A DNA stretch of 64,000 bases from Delphinus delphis (lineage: Eukaryota > Chordata > Mammalia > Artiodactyla > Delphinidae): positions 102,484,400-102,548,399 of the forward strand of contig NC_082690.1 of NCBI RefSeq assembly GCF_949987515.2, read 5' to 3'. How positions within the stretch are numbered: the stretch's first letter is position 1; each line of letters begins with the position of its first letter. The notes beneath the pieces are model-generated. The model was not told where the DNA came from. It ran no database searches and saw only the letters and a list, made by a program, of their open reading frames with translations. This document shows positions 1 to 23,200 of the stretch, piece by piece. Made by a program: the position numbers and the translations under genes.

Positions 1-1146
1 AACAGATAACAGAAACAGTGGTATTGAGATGTTTGAATCTGAAGGGACTCAACCATTTGGCCCAGAGAAGACTAAGCCGAATAGGGAGCAAGGAAGTCTA
101 GAGGGAAGAAGGCCAGAGAGCCTCCCTGGGAGCGGCTGAGGGTCCCATGGGGGAGGAGAAGGATGATCAGCTCCATTTGCTCATTCACCAAACTCTTACA
201 AGCACGGACTAGGTTCCAGGCCCTGAGGGCACACAGCAGTGAACAAATCACAGGCCCTGCCCTCTGGAAGCAGCATCTAGCGTGGGAGGCCTCGATATGG
301 CCTGGGAGCCCAGGCGGGGGGTCCCTTCTGCCTCTGGCCACCTACCAGTTCAGGGAGCCAACACTCCGTTCCCCTTCCCAAAGCCAAGAAATGGCTGGGG
401 ACTTGCAGAAGGGCCCATGTCCAGCTGACAAAATTTGCTGATGAACTGGATGTGGTTGTGAACGTCAAGGATGCCTCCCAAGTTTTCAGCCTGAACCAGC
501 CCAAGAATAGCGAGGCCACTGAAGAGAGGGAAGTCAAGGGAGAAACAGCTTCAGGGGAGATCATCAGTTCTGATTCGAACACGTTGGGAAGTCCATTTGC
601 CATCCAAATGGAGACATTGAGGAGGCAGCTGGGTAGACAAGTCTGGAACTTGGGAGCGAGATCTGAACCGAAGCTAATGTGGGAGTCATCGGGATGTGTT
701 TATAGCCACGAAACTGGCTGAGAGCACCCCGGGAGGGCCTGTGGATGGCAAGCTCCCGAACTGGGCTCTGGGCTCTCTGATAAGTAATTATCGGATAATA
801 ATTACCATCGTTTTATTCCTTGAAGTATCTGGCACAGTTCCTGGCTCTGTGCGAGTTCACTGAATTAAGCAGAACTCTACGGCACTTTATTTCCCCCCCA
901 CACTTTTCCTGCTAATCAGGACTCAGACTCTGTGGTAACAGGTAGCTCAAAGTTGGAATCACTCAGTTATGTGGGAAATGAAAATATTCTTTAGGGATTT
1001 CTCAGAACATGGAATGGAACTTCACTCTCACGTGGAGAAGGAAACTCAGGTTGTCTTAAATTTCCACTCCAACACTGAAAGTTCTTATAAAATCAAAAAT
1101 TCCATGTTCTACAGACGCGAGAATTCTGAGCTGCAACCTTCCCCTA

Positions 1147-1196
1147 ACCCCCACTCCCCACTCCCCACTCCTCACTCCTCACTCCTCACTCCCATG
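1147..1196. repeat. (CACTCC)n-like simple repeat
   Basis: Imperfect hexamer to heptamer units (cactccc, cactcct) run in tandem for about 50 bp and abut a decayed SINE on the right. Confidence 0.8.
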
Positions 1197-1198
1197 CC

Positions 1199-1271
1199 GA
1201 CCAAGGATTGAAACCAGGCCACGGCAGTGAAAGCCCGGAATTCTAACCACTTGGACACTAGGGAACTCCTG
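1199..1271 (-). mobile_element. Decayed tRNA-derived SINE, 5' part
   Basis: Reverse-strand remains of a CHR/Bov-tA-type head are visible: 'accaaggattgaaacc' corresponds to the B box, and 'ccacttggacactaggga' to the start. The tail side is missing. Confidence 0.65.
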
Positions 1272-1728
1272 GGAGAACTTTAAAACTGGGAATTTGCTCT
1301 GCAGAGAATCTGGTTGCACGCGGTGACCCCGTCAGTCTCTCATTTGCTGCAGGATTTACAGCCTCAGAGTTGACTCCAAACGCAGCCCTGGCCATTTTGC
1401 TCCCCACCTAAAGAGCAGCATGAATCACTCGAGGCGCCACGCATCGTCAAGGGCCAGGATGCCTGCTGTGGCGGAGCTTATGCTTTAGTTCCAGGGACCT
1501 GGGGAAGGGGGCACTGGCCAGCCAGCCCGCATCACTGCCTCCTGGCCCCCAAGGGAGGGCTCTGAGTTCACTTGGAGAAGCCTGAGTTGGTGGAAATCAT
1601 AATGTTCAGAAGTGGCTTTACCATGACACTGGATAAGCTTAAACCTCAAGGTGCCTCATTCGCACTCCTTCTAAAGTACCATGCTTTTTTTTAATCTATA
1701 TTTTTCTTTTCTCAAAGAGGGCTCTCTG

Positions 1729-2055
1729 GGACTTCCCTGGTGGTGTAGTGGTTAAGAATCCACCTGCCAGTGCAGGGGACACAGGTTCGAGCCCTGGTAC
1801 AGGAAGATCCCACATGCTGTGGAGCAACTAACGACAGAGCCTGCGCTCTAGAGCTCGCAAGCCACAACTACTGAGCCCGTGAGCCACAACTACTGAAGCC
1901 CACATGACTAGAGCCCAAGGTCTACAAGAGAAGCCACCACAATGAGAAGCCCGTGCACCGCAACAAGAGTAGCCCCCAATCTCCGCAACCAGAGAAAGCC
2001 CGCACACAGCAACAAAGACCCAATGCAGCCATAAATAAATAAATAAATAAACAAA
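1729..2055 (+). mobile_element. CHR-type SINE, full length
   Basis: It begins 'gggacttccctggtggt' and has a B box ('ggttcgagccc') near 1785. The long body carries repeated 'gccacaactact' units and ends in an (AAAT)n tail at about 2030-2050. This is the longer cetartiodactyl tRNA-Glu-derived form. Confidence 0.9.
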
Positions 2056-2404
2056 AATTGGAGTATGGATTACTTTGTTTAATCCTCAAGAGTGACCTTG
2101 GGAAGTCATAGGCAGTTCATCATCTTCATTTACAGACAAGGATACTAGAAAAGCCTTCTTTGGGTTCCTTGAAAATTCCAAATTTGTTTCAGTCTCAGGG
2201 TCTTTGCACTTCCTGTTGCCCTGTCTGGAACACTGTCCGTGTCTTGCTTTTCATAACTGCAAGTCTAAGGGGCCTTCACTAACCCCCCACCTCTAGGCAC
2301 TCCTTCCCTGCCTCCCTGGTAACTCTTTATCCTTACTTTTTGTTTTCTTTATAGCACACACCACTCTTTAGAATTATCTTTATTTGTAACTTTATTTTTA
2401 TTTC

Positions 2405-2590
2405 ACAAATGTATATGGTACTTATTCTGTCGTCAGGCACTGTTCTCAGTGCTTTGTAAATATCCAATCATTCAATCCTCACAACTTTTCTAACACTGAA
2501 ACTTTTTCATCCACATTTTAAAATGAAAGCAACTGAAGCACAAAGAGGTAAGCACGTTGCTAGAAGTCACACAGCTGTGGAGTTTAAGTA
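2405..2590 (+). repeat. MIR element
   Basis: The core pattern 'aggcactgttctcagtgctttgtaaat', 'caatcctcaca', 'agcacaaagaggtaagc' and 'gtcacacagctg' is in MIR consensus order on the plus strand. Confidence 0.7.
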
Positions 2591-2939
2591 CCATCTGTCT
2601 CTCCCACTAGAAAACAAGGTCCATGTGTGCAGAAGCTGCATCTGAGGGCTGCCTTGCTCACTGTTGAGCCCCTGTACCCAGAGTACTGTACCACACACAG
2701 AACTATAAAAAAGATGTGTGACAGCAGAGACCAGATCACAGAGAGGGAGGGATGGCAAAGAAGCCTGGAGAGAGGCTGTAGAGGAGACAATATAAGGCCT
2801 CAAAAGGCCTCCAGAGGTGGAGAAAGAGCTGGGCTGGGGGGCAGCAGTGGGATTGGCAGGAGTGCGGTGGTCTGGGGACGGTGCCAAGAAGAAAGGAAAG
2901 GTCTCGTTGACAGATTTAACTTAGCAGATGAGTAAGAGG

Positions 2940-3550
2940 CCAAACACCTTGGAGTCACCTCCTTCCTTCATGCTCTGCATCCATACACCAACAGATCCTG
3001 TCAGCTCTTCCAAAATGCATTCTGAATCCAACTTTTCTCACCCATCCTCTGCTCCCACCCTGGCCCACGGCACCATCACCCCTCTCCTAGAATCCTGCAA
3101 CAGCTTCCTAAGAGGTTCCTCTGCTTTCGTCCTCTTCATTGATACAGCAATCAGAGGGATCCTGATAAAACTGTCAGATCACATCACTTTTCTGCATGTT
3201 TCCAAGTGAACACAATTGCCTCCCATTCTGCAGGATCTGCTCCTGCTTCCTCTAGCCCCACCTCCCACTCCCTCCCTGCCCCTGACATTCTGGTCACAAG
3301 GCCTTTGCATCTGCTGTTCCCTCTGACAGCAAGGTTCTTCCCTAGGATATCCATGAATCTCACTCCTTCACTTCCTCAGGTTTTTTCTCAAATATTAGCT
3401 TCTCACTGGGTTTGATCTGGACCCCTACTGAAAATGCAACACTGCCCCACTTGCCCAACACTCTGCTTTATTTTTCTCTACCGCAGATACACTATGCAAA
3501 CTTTTTTTAGTTTGTCTCTCATTAAAATGAGCACCACAAAACCAGTGATT
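2940..3550. repeat. L2-like LINE relic
   Basis: Text such as 'caaggcctttgcatctgctgttccctctgacag' followed by 'tcactccttcacttcctcagg' resembles the 3' part of L2 elements. It is ancient and diverged, so its edges are approximate. Confidence 0.45.
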
Positions 3551-4639
3551 TTTGTCAGGATTGCTCACTGCATTTCCCCAGTGCCCACAATTACCTAAAA
3601 AATTATAGGGCGTATTTGATGAATTAATGATTACCTGCTACGTGCAAAACGCTGTACAACGCACCTGGAAGACAAGGATCTAAAGGAAAAGACACAAGGC
3701 CCTTGTAGGCCCTACAAAATGTGGTACAGATACCAGTCTCTGGTTTAGTATGTGATTGGACACATGTGTAGACCATGATGCTGTGAAAGCAAATAATAGG
3801 TGGGCAGAAATTAGTGAGTTCGTTGGGGGCAGGTCGTCAAGGAACCCTGACAGCTCATCTCAGCCTTAAAAACCTGAGAAGATGCTAACCTGGCAGAGTT
3901 GGTGGAAGGGCGATCCCAGCAGAGGAAACATCTTGCAGGCAGGCCCCAAGTGAGGAGCCCACCTAGTTCAAGGAACAGACAGGTCAGTGTGGCTGGAGAC
4001 TGGTGCTGAAGGTGGAGGACAGGGAAAGAAGAGGTGGGAAAAGTAGGCCTGCGATGTTAGACAGGCCCTGACCCCCAATCTAAAAGCCTCCAAGAGTTTC
4101 GAGCAAAGGAGGGGGTTATCAGGCAAGCGGATCTACAGTGACCTTGGCTGTAGTGTCGAGAATGGGTCAGACAGCTGGGATGGAAAAGAACGCTGTGGAG
4201 ACAACCTATTAGCATAGAGGGCAGTTAAACCCTGGGAAGGGACGGCATTACCCAGCGGGCGTGGGGGAGAGAGATCACAGCAGGGCCCAAGACCCTCATC
4301 TAAGCTCCCTCCAGACCCGTCATGCGGCTGCTTTGCTCCGTGAACCACAATCATTTCTCTCTCACGCTCTAAATCCTTTCGCTTCTCTACGGGTACCTGC
4401 CCTGCCTCTGGCAGAAGAGCCGCGATTTTAAGGACCGCCCCGGCCGCCGCCGCCCGCCAGGTGATCGGGCACCTCAGTGAGGTCTTTTGTCTCCCTTACC
4501 CCTTTACCTCCGAATAACGGAGATAGCTCTCCTTCATTAAGTAATAAATAGTCTACTGCATAAATATGAACGATCCACGGCCCTGGATTACCAAACTCTC
4601 TTCCCGAAAGATTCATAGAGGTGGGGCCATTCCACGGAG

Positions 4640-4995
4640 GGTCCCCGCCAAGGTGAGATTCCAGGCCTGTCCTACCCAAGCCCCGGCGCCTTCACCACCA
4701 CGCGGGATGTTCGAACACCCAAACCCAACAGCGGGATCCGGGAACGCGTCGGGGGTCTCTTCCGAAGCCGACCCAAACGGCCAACCGCCCCCCGCCCCCA
4801 GGCTGCGACCCCCGAGCCCAACGCTCGGGCGAAGGACCAGGGCTCTCTGCCGCCGGGAGGAGCGAATTGCCTTGGCCACACTACCCGCAGAGCGAGAAAG
4901 GAAGCGGCCAGCGACCCCAGCGACCCCGCCAATACCGCAGCCTGGCGAACCACCGCTGCAGACGGCGGACGCGGCCTTGGGCTCCCATAAACCAC
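4640..4995. promoter_or_regulatory. CpG-rich stretch upstream of STIP1
   Basis: The segment is GC-rich with many CpGs, about 0.5 kb upstream of the STIP1 promoter proper. It contains a good plus-strand donor ('gccaag|gtgaga', 4651/4652). It could be an upstream alternative first exon or a divergent non-coding transcript. No conserved protein frame was recognised. Confidence 0.35.
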
Positions 4996-5074
4996 GGCTA
5001 CAGTAAAACCCCACTCTGCTCTTTGAAGGGCATCAATTTAAACCTATCAGAGCAAAGTGTCTGCAACTCACCGC

Positions 5075-5369
5075 CCAATTGAAATTTTTTAAAATCTGAA
5101 GGCGGTTCCGTCATGGAGTCCGTCAGCCCAATGGGAGAGGTGGAAATTTCCAGAAAGAACAGGACCAATGGGCGCGGCCAGCGCGGCCACGATTGGCGGA
5201 CCAAACGACCAATCACTGTCGCAGAGGTCTGCCCTTCCCTCCAATCATAGAGCTTGTGATGGGCGGAGCTTTTAGGGGACCGCCCAATCCCGAGATGCGG
5301 GGGAGGCAGGGTTCTCCATATTGTCCAATGAGAGAGAAGCAAAGATGATGGGCTAGACTTCAAGCCAAT
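5075..5369 (+). promoter_or_regulatory. STIP1: STIP1 promoter: nine CCAAT boxes
   Basis: CCAAT occurs at 5075, 5128, 5165, 5209, 5241, 5284, 5325 and 5365, with one reverse copy (ATTGG) at 5192. Start-to-start spacings are 17-53 bp. CCAAT is the known NF-Y binding core. The array lies just upstream of the STIP1 start codon at 5536. No TATA box is evident, consistent with a CpG-island housekeeping promoter. Confidence 0.7.
5143..5155 (+). promoter_or_regulatory. STIP1: Heat-shock element, perfect three-unit
   Basis: The sequence fits GAAnnTTCnnGAA exactly (GAA 5143-5145, TTC 5148-5150, GAA 5153-5155). This is the HSF1 trimer site. It sits between two CCAAT boxes about 390 bp before the STIP1 start codon, and STIP1 is a known heat-shock-responsive gene. 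Confidence 0.75.
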
Positions 5370-5452
5370 AGTAGAAAAGCTCAGAAAGACGCCTAGAGGA
5401 GCGCGACCAGTGAGCCAGAGAGGAAGGGGCGGGATTTGGGGGTCCCGGCAGC

Positions 5453-5470
5453 TTCTAGTAGGTTCCAGAA
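5453..5470 (+). promoter_or_regulatory. STIP1: Heat-shock element, four-unit with one mismatch
   Basis: Units are TTC 5453-5455, GTA 5458-5460 (one mismatch to GAA), TTC 5463-5465 and GAA 5468-5470, at correct 5-bp spacing. It lies within about 85 bp of the start codon, probably at or inside the 5' UTR. Confidence 0.55.
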
Positions 5471-5535
5471 GGCGGCGCGTGCGGTTGGGAACGCGGAGCG
5501 GACGGAGTCTATTCAACTGGGTTCCGGGCCGGGCT

Positions 5536-17531
<11,996 letters not shown>

Positions 17532-17894
17532 TGACTTGCTCATCGTGCCCCTTCCCTTCGCCCTCACGTGGAAAGAGGAGCTGGGACCGCGGCAAGCAGC
17601 ACGGAGCAGAAGGGAGAGAAGGGGAAACAAGTGAACAACGTATCTATATATTTATACAGACGTACGAGGAAGATTCAGAGACTTGTACTCGCGTATTCGT
17701 GCAGCCGCTGCCTCTGGGCCCTCCCAGCACACGCATGGTCTCCTTCCCCTGCCCCCAGTCGCTGTCTCAGCTGCTCTCCCATAGTTGGTTATTTTTTATT
17801 TGGGGCAGTGGGCTTGTAAGGGGAGGGGGAGGGTGTTCTTCCCAACCTCAGGTCCCAACTGTCTTCACGTTGTTAACTCCACGTCCTCTTCTCC

Positions 17895-17900
17895 AATAAA
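17895..17900 (+). terminator. STIP1: STIP1 polyadenylation signal
   Basis: A canonical AATAAA lies about 365 bp after the stop codon, so the 3' UTR is short. Cleavage is expected near 17.92 kb. Confidence 0.85.
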
Positions 17901-17924
17901 ACAAGCCAGTCAGGCGTGGTTATA

Positions 17925-19500
17925 CACTGCTATGTCCCTGAGTGATTTTTTTGCCAAGAAACTTTGAAACAGATGTCCTGTAGGAGTCACAGCCTGGATT
18001 GGGAGAGTTGAGTGCGAACTGAACACTGGGAACGAGGCCGGCATGGTCTCTTCCTTCCTGAAGGGTGGGGTGGGTGTGAGCTTGGCTGGGTTCCCTGGCC
18101 TAGCAAGGTGGCCACTAGGTGGTGCTGTCGCTCAGTGAACAACTGAAAGGGGTCATGGAGGCTCCTGACCCAGAGTGGCTCCAGCTCCGGAGGGTCAGGT
18201 GAACTTCCAGGTGATTCCCGTGCTGTCAGTTCTCCACACTCAAATCGCAAAGCCAGAAACGAGTTAGATCCAGAGAACAGTGGGTCCCACTCAAGAATTG
18301 AAAACAATTTCTATTGCAAGAGACACTTCAGACCTCCTTTCTGGAAAGGTCAAATCTGTCAGCTGCTCTGTGTTAGTTGTATGTTAGTTTTAGTTCTTAA
18401 CTCACTGCTCTCAACTGACTTCAAAGTATGTTTTAATTACACTTTTCCACAGTTGAAACAAACTTTCTAAAAACCCTCTACTTGGACTGGGGTGGCTTCT
18501 GGGGCTGGACTAAAACTTCATTTGTTCCAGGAGTGCAGCTTTTGGGCTAGGAAGCTGCTGAGGCCACCAGCTGGCTGCACTTCCTGCTGCCTTGACTGCA
18601 TAAGCTGGCCTTCCCCTGGGAATCCCCAGCAGGCCTCTCCCATCTGGGTGGCACAGTCCTCCACAGGGATTCTGCTGCACCTTTGGTGCTACTGTCTCTT
18701 CAGGCTCTGTTCCCTCCATCCCCAAATTGATTGCCTAGAAAGGCTGAATTTCTGCTGGGAGCCAGTGACTATAAGAACTTGCTTTCCCAAAGCTTACATC
18801 CTGTTGCAGGTGATAGGAAGCCGCTGGGCCACCAGGGGCCCTCTGAGTCACATTTGCGTAGGGACATGACAGGAGTGAGTCTTGTGGGTACTGGCCCCAG
18901 AGGGGAGTGATGCAGGTGGAGGGACAGTAGAGGTGGCAAGTCTGAAGTCTTGAAACCTGAAGGCGTGGGGGAGGCAGGTAGTGAAACATCAGGGGCCAAT
19001 TTCTGTTCAGGTGTTCCCCTGGGCAGTTCTAAGGTTGACAAGTTTGGAAAAGAGGCCCTTAACTGGGGACAGGAAAGACATAAAGTCGTTTCCCTCAGGG
19101 CCTTTAAGGATCTACTTTGTGGTGATAAAGGACATTCGGGGCTTGAGCTGACTTGACCTGCCAGGTCCCTAAATAACCCAGATCCAACCCTTTGAACTCC
19201 ACCGCTCTCCAGACTCTGCAGCTGAGTGATGCTTACAGCCCAAGGACCCCCACCTCACGACAGGCTGGAGATGAGAGATGGCTCCGACGAGGGAACACAA
19301 ATAGGTGGCTTCTCTAGTTTGAATCGAGCTTCCCTCCAAATGACGGGACCCTTTGTGTGGTCTTGGGTCCACAAGCCCCACTTGCTTCCTGTGCTCACTG
19401 GGAGCAAAGGCAGGGCCCCACTGGAACCCCTGCCGCGCCACCACCACGGTGCTGGCTGTTGCTTCCTGCCCCCAGTGCCAGCACGCCCTGGGGAGGGGCC
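17925..19500. other. STIP1-FERMT3 intergenic region
   Basis: No gene, SINE or conserved frame was recognised here. Its right end runs into the FERMT3 promoter. Confidence 0.5.
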
Positions 19501-19509
19501 AGGCCCGCC

Positions 19510-19575
19510 CTGCTCTGATAAGGCGCGAGGGCTGGCCTCTGAAGGAAGCTCCACGGAGAGAGGAGAAGGAAGCAC
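19510..19575 (+). promoter_or_regulatory. FERMT3: FERMT3 promoter with GATA and ETS-like sites
   Basis: TGATAA (19516-19521) fits the GATA-factor WGATAR core. AGGAAG at 19543-19548 and AGAAGGAAG near 19564 carry GGAA ETS cores. No TATA box is seen. FERMT3 is restricted to blood cells, where GATA1/2 and PU.1-type ETS factors act, so the arrangement makes sense; function is inferred. Confidence 0.5.
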
Positions 19576-19660
19576 ACAGTGGTCTGCAGGTGTGCGGGCT
19601 GCAGCCAGGAGCGGCTGACGCTCCGACCCCCACCTCCAGCCCCAGCCCCTTGCAGGGAAG
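19576..19660 (+). other. FERMT3: FERMT3 non-coding exon 1 (3' boundary seen)
   Basis: A strong donor ('cagggaag|gtaagc') ends the exon at 19660. The next acceptor is at 20233/20234, 13 bp before the start codon. The 5' boundary is a guess. Confidence 0.5.
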
Positions 19661-20246
19661 GTAAGCCGGCCGGTGGCTGAAGACCCAAGGACCCTTCTCT
19701 TCCTCGCCCTCCGGCAGCCCCTCTGCCCAGCATGCCTCTCTCCATGTGGCAGCCTGGACTTCCCACTGCCCTAGAGAGGCTTTGGCTGGTTTGGGATGAT
19801 GGAGCTGACCTTTGGGCCTGACTGGAACTATTTTCTGACCTGGGCTCACAACCGTTTCTAGGGTGGGCAGCTGCCAGTGTGGGCTTGGGCTGGGCCGTGG
19901 GCCGAGCAAGCTGACGGAGGTTGTGCTCAGCTCTGGCATCGAGCTGGGTGATGTCGAGTGAGGCCCTTCTTATTCTTACCGGGCCTCGTCTTCCCGTCTG
20001 CAAGAAGGGAGAGGGCTGGGCAACACAGACTCTGAAGGTCCCCTCAGCCCAATCATCTGTGACGGAGAGAGGGTCTGAGGCTCGCCTGCAACAACTCAGC
20101 TCCCAGCGTCTTGCAGCTGCCGTGGCATTCTGCCTTACGGGCTTGCTCTCTGGGCCCCCGCCTGTCCCGGGCATCACAGGCAGCCTACCAGAGCCCAGCT
20201 GCCCACCCTGCCTCCTTCCCACCCTCTCCCCAGAGTTGCCGCAGCC

Positions 20247-23200
20247 ATGGCGGGGATGAAGACAGCCACCGGGGACTACATCGACTCGTCCTGGGAGCTG
20301 CGGGTGTTTGTAGGAGAGGAGGACCCCGAGGCCGAGTCGGTCACCCTCCGGGTCACAGGGGAGTCACACATTGGTGGGGTGCTCCTGAAGATCGTGGAGG
20401 AGATCAGTGAGTGCCCACCGCCCCCGTTGCGCACGGGGTCCCCTGGCACTTCCGGGCCAGCCCTGCTGCGTGGCCCTCGATAATGGAGTCACAGTGACTC
20501 AGGCACCAGCTTAATCGTTTGGTTCCAAAAAAGACATTTCCCCAACTTCACTTCCCCTCCCTCCCACTGTCTTTCCTCCCTTCCTCCCGCTCCAACGGGT
20601 TCCACTAAGACCCCGAGGAGCAGACCTGGCCACGGTCCTCCGTTCACCCACTTCTGGGGCAGGAGAGGCCTTGCCTGGGCTGAGGCAGAGATCCCATTCT
20701 GGGGGTCGAGAGGAGCCCAGAGGGGGCTCCTGCTGACGTGGGGAGGGGCTCCCACACCCTCTCCCCGGGGGGAAGGAAGCCCTCAGCAGGCTGGTGACAG
20801 GCCCAGCCTGGGTGAGAAGGCCCTGCCCCCACAGGAAGTTACAGCACAGCCGCCTCTGGTATCAGCCCTGGAGGGGAGCAGGGCCACTGATGCGGGGGCT
20901 TCTCATCGCCTTTCCCTGATGGGGGTGCGGGCTGCCCCTTCCTGGGAGGGCGGCGGGCCCTCTCTGATAGCCCGAGCCGGAAGGCAGGCCCGCGATAGTG
21001 CCAGCCTGGGTCCTGGGTCCCCCGGGGGTGGGGGTGAGTGGGCGGCCGGGATGGAGGTCAGTGGCTTGTGGACAGCACGGGGCCGCAGGGCAGCCCGGCC
21101 ACAGGGCTGAGGCGGTGAGGGAAGCCTCGAGAAGGCAGGGCCCAAGGAGGTTGTGAAAGCAGAAGTGGAGAGTAGAGGGTCCCTCAGGAGACCGGGTGTC
21201 AGACAGAGACTCAGGCAGGCTTGGCCGAACAGGGCGGAGAGGGTGAAGACCGGGTGCTCCGGGAGAAGAGCCGGTTGGCCCCGGGGCTTGGCCCACAGCA
21301 AAGCGCGAGGCCTGAACAAGGGGCCAGCCGGACCCACTCCTCCACCCGCTGCGGGGGCCCCCGGGGTCAAGTCCCTCCAGCCCCTGTCCCCAGCCCCGAG
21401 CATACTGTTGTGCCCACCCCCCAGCTCCCACTCACTCCTTAGCACATCCGAGGTCGACTGATGGCCATGCTGGCTGGGCCAGCCCCTGATCTGGAGCTCA
21501 GCCGGGCAGGTGGGACCCACCCTTCAGCTGCGACACAGGGCTGAGTGTTGGCTGCCGCACAGGGGAAGCCAGCACAGGGGCTGCGCCTAGCCCGGGACAG
21601 TATGAATCCTGAGAGGGGGCCGCAGCAGGGAGGAACAAGGCGACACGCTGGGGCGTGGGAGCGTGCGGTGCTGAATTGGAGCCTCTAGGCTGGGGAGGAC
21701 TCCTGGAGTATGACAAGAAACGAGGCTGGCATGAATGCCATAAGGCGTTTTGGACTCCATCCCGGAGGTGGAGGGCAGCTGTGCCGAAAGGTTTCCAGTG
21801 GGAGACTGTCAGGCTAAGGCAGGCCCCTTGGGTCGGGTGACGATGGACGGGAGGTGAGTTTGGGGGAGGGCTGGCGTTGGTAAAATGTGGTGGCTAAAGT
21901 GAAAGGGAGGAAGCTCGGGCCTGGCAGGAGAGCCGTTGTCACCCAGCCCCCAGGGAGCTGCTGAGGGGAGGGGGCACCTCTGTCCAGTGTCAGGCAGAAC
22001 GCGGTGAAGTGGGGCACCTTGAGGGCTGGGACTAGGAGTCACCACATTTATAGTCCCAGAGCCGGGCACACGGGCTGGTGAAAAAAGGTTTCTGGAATGA
22101 CTGAAGCCAGTGGACGTGCCCCTTAGCCAGTGGCTTGTGGGTTTCTGGCCTGGGGCTCACAGCAGGAAGATGAAGCCCTAGACTAGGTGAGACCCTGGGA
22201 AGAGGCCGTGGCTAAGGAGGGAGAAGAGGGTCCTCGGACTGAACCAACGGGCAAGCACGGGGGCAGGCCAGGAGAGGGGGCCAACGGGACAGAACAAGAG
22301 CAAAGGGTCAGGAGGAGACGGGGAGTGGGTGCCACAAAACCAAGAACAGAGGGAAGGCACAGAGGGCGACAGGGCAGGAGGAAGAGGGAGGGGGGTGGCG
22401 CAGAGGACGGGACCACTCCCCAGGAAGGGCTTTGACGCTAGTGGGCTCTGCTCTTCCACTGTGCTCACCTGGCACCAGTTCAGGCTCCTGAAGGGAAGAT
22501 GGAGAGGAGAGCACGTGTCCTCCTTCACCAGCCGCATGACCTCGAAGTGCTCGCATTTCTATCCAGAGGCCCATGCGCCGTGTTGATGCGGCCGCACGCC
22601 TGTGTCACAGACACCATGCACTCACCACGTGGCGACAGGCACTGCGCAGTGTCCATTGCTGCTCGCATCTCAGGAACCAGAAAACTGAGGCCCAGAGAGG
22701 TTCAGGTCTTGGCCAAGGTCACAGAGCTAGTAACCACTAGATATTCATGGAGTGCCTGCTGCTGCGTGCCCGGCACAGCCCCAGGCCCTGCAGTTGCCTC
22801 TGGCTCCCAGGAATGCCAGAGAGAAGCCATGAAGCCAGGAACTGTGGGAGGACACTGGAGGTGCTATACGGGAGAGCCCAATGCACTGGAGTGTGTGAGA
22901 TGGGAGCACGAAGATTCTGGGTTGGGGGCTCCCCTGGGAAGCGACTCCCCTCAGTAGCAACTGAGCCCAGGGGACAAGCAGGGTTAGCCAGCAAAGAGCC
23001 GTCTGCCATGACCTCAGTCCTAGCCCCCAAGCCAACCCCGCCTGGCCCTGCCCCTGGCCTGGGCAGGGGAGGGCCGGTCACCACCTCTGAATTCCAGCCT
23101 TGTGCTCAGCACTGGGGGCAGGGCCCTCCAAGGCTGACGCGGCCCCCCTTGCCTGTGGCCTCACAGAGCGGAAGCAGGACTGGTCAGACCATGCCATTTG

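Larger units (their letters stand above)
1..4380. other. Intergenic region upstream of STIP1
   Basis: No reading frame here looks like a conserved protein. The stretch is old repeat relics: L2-like text around 2160-2400 and 2940-3550, a MIR at 2405-2590, a CHR-type SINE at 1729-2055 and a decayed reverse SINE near 1199-1271. In human the next gene upstream of STIP1 is MACROD1, but no MACROD1 exon is recognised here. Confidence 0.6.

Noticed and set aside
1147..1196. Tandem 'cactccc' units as a CRISPR array
   Set aside because: No regular spacers; it is a simple repeat in a mammalian genome.
1780..1800. tRNA B-box-like 'ggttcgag' motifs here and at many other places as tRNA genes
   Set aside because: All are inside SINEs derived from tRNA; none forms a full cloverleaf gene.
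4566..5014. Overlapping frames of 130-146 codons on both strands before STIP1
   Set aside because: They have the Arg/Pro/Ala-rich composition of CpG-rich DNA with no domain and no partner exon.
19169..20222. Minus-strand frames of 256-275 codons around the FERMT3 promoter
   Set aside because: They cross the FERMT3 first exon in antisense, lack domains, and sit in GC-rich sequence.
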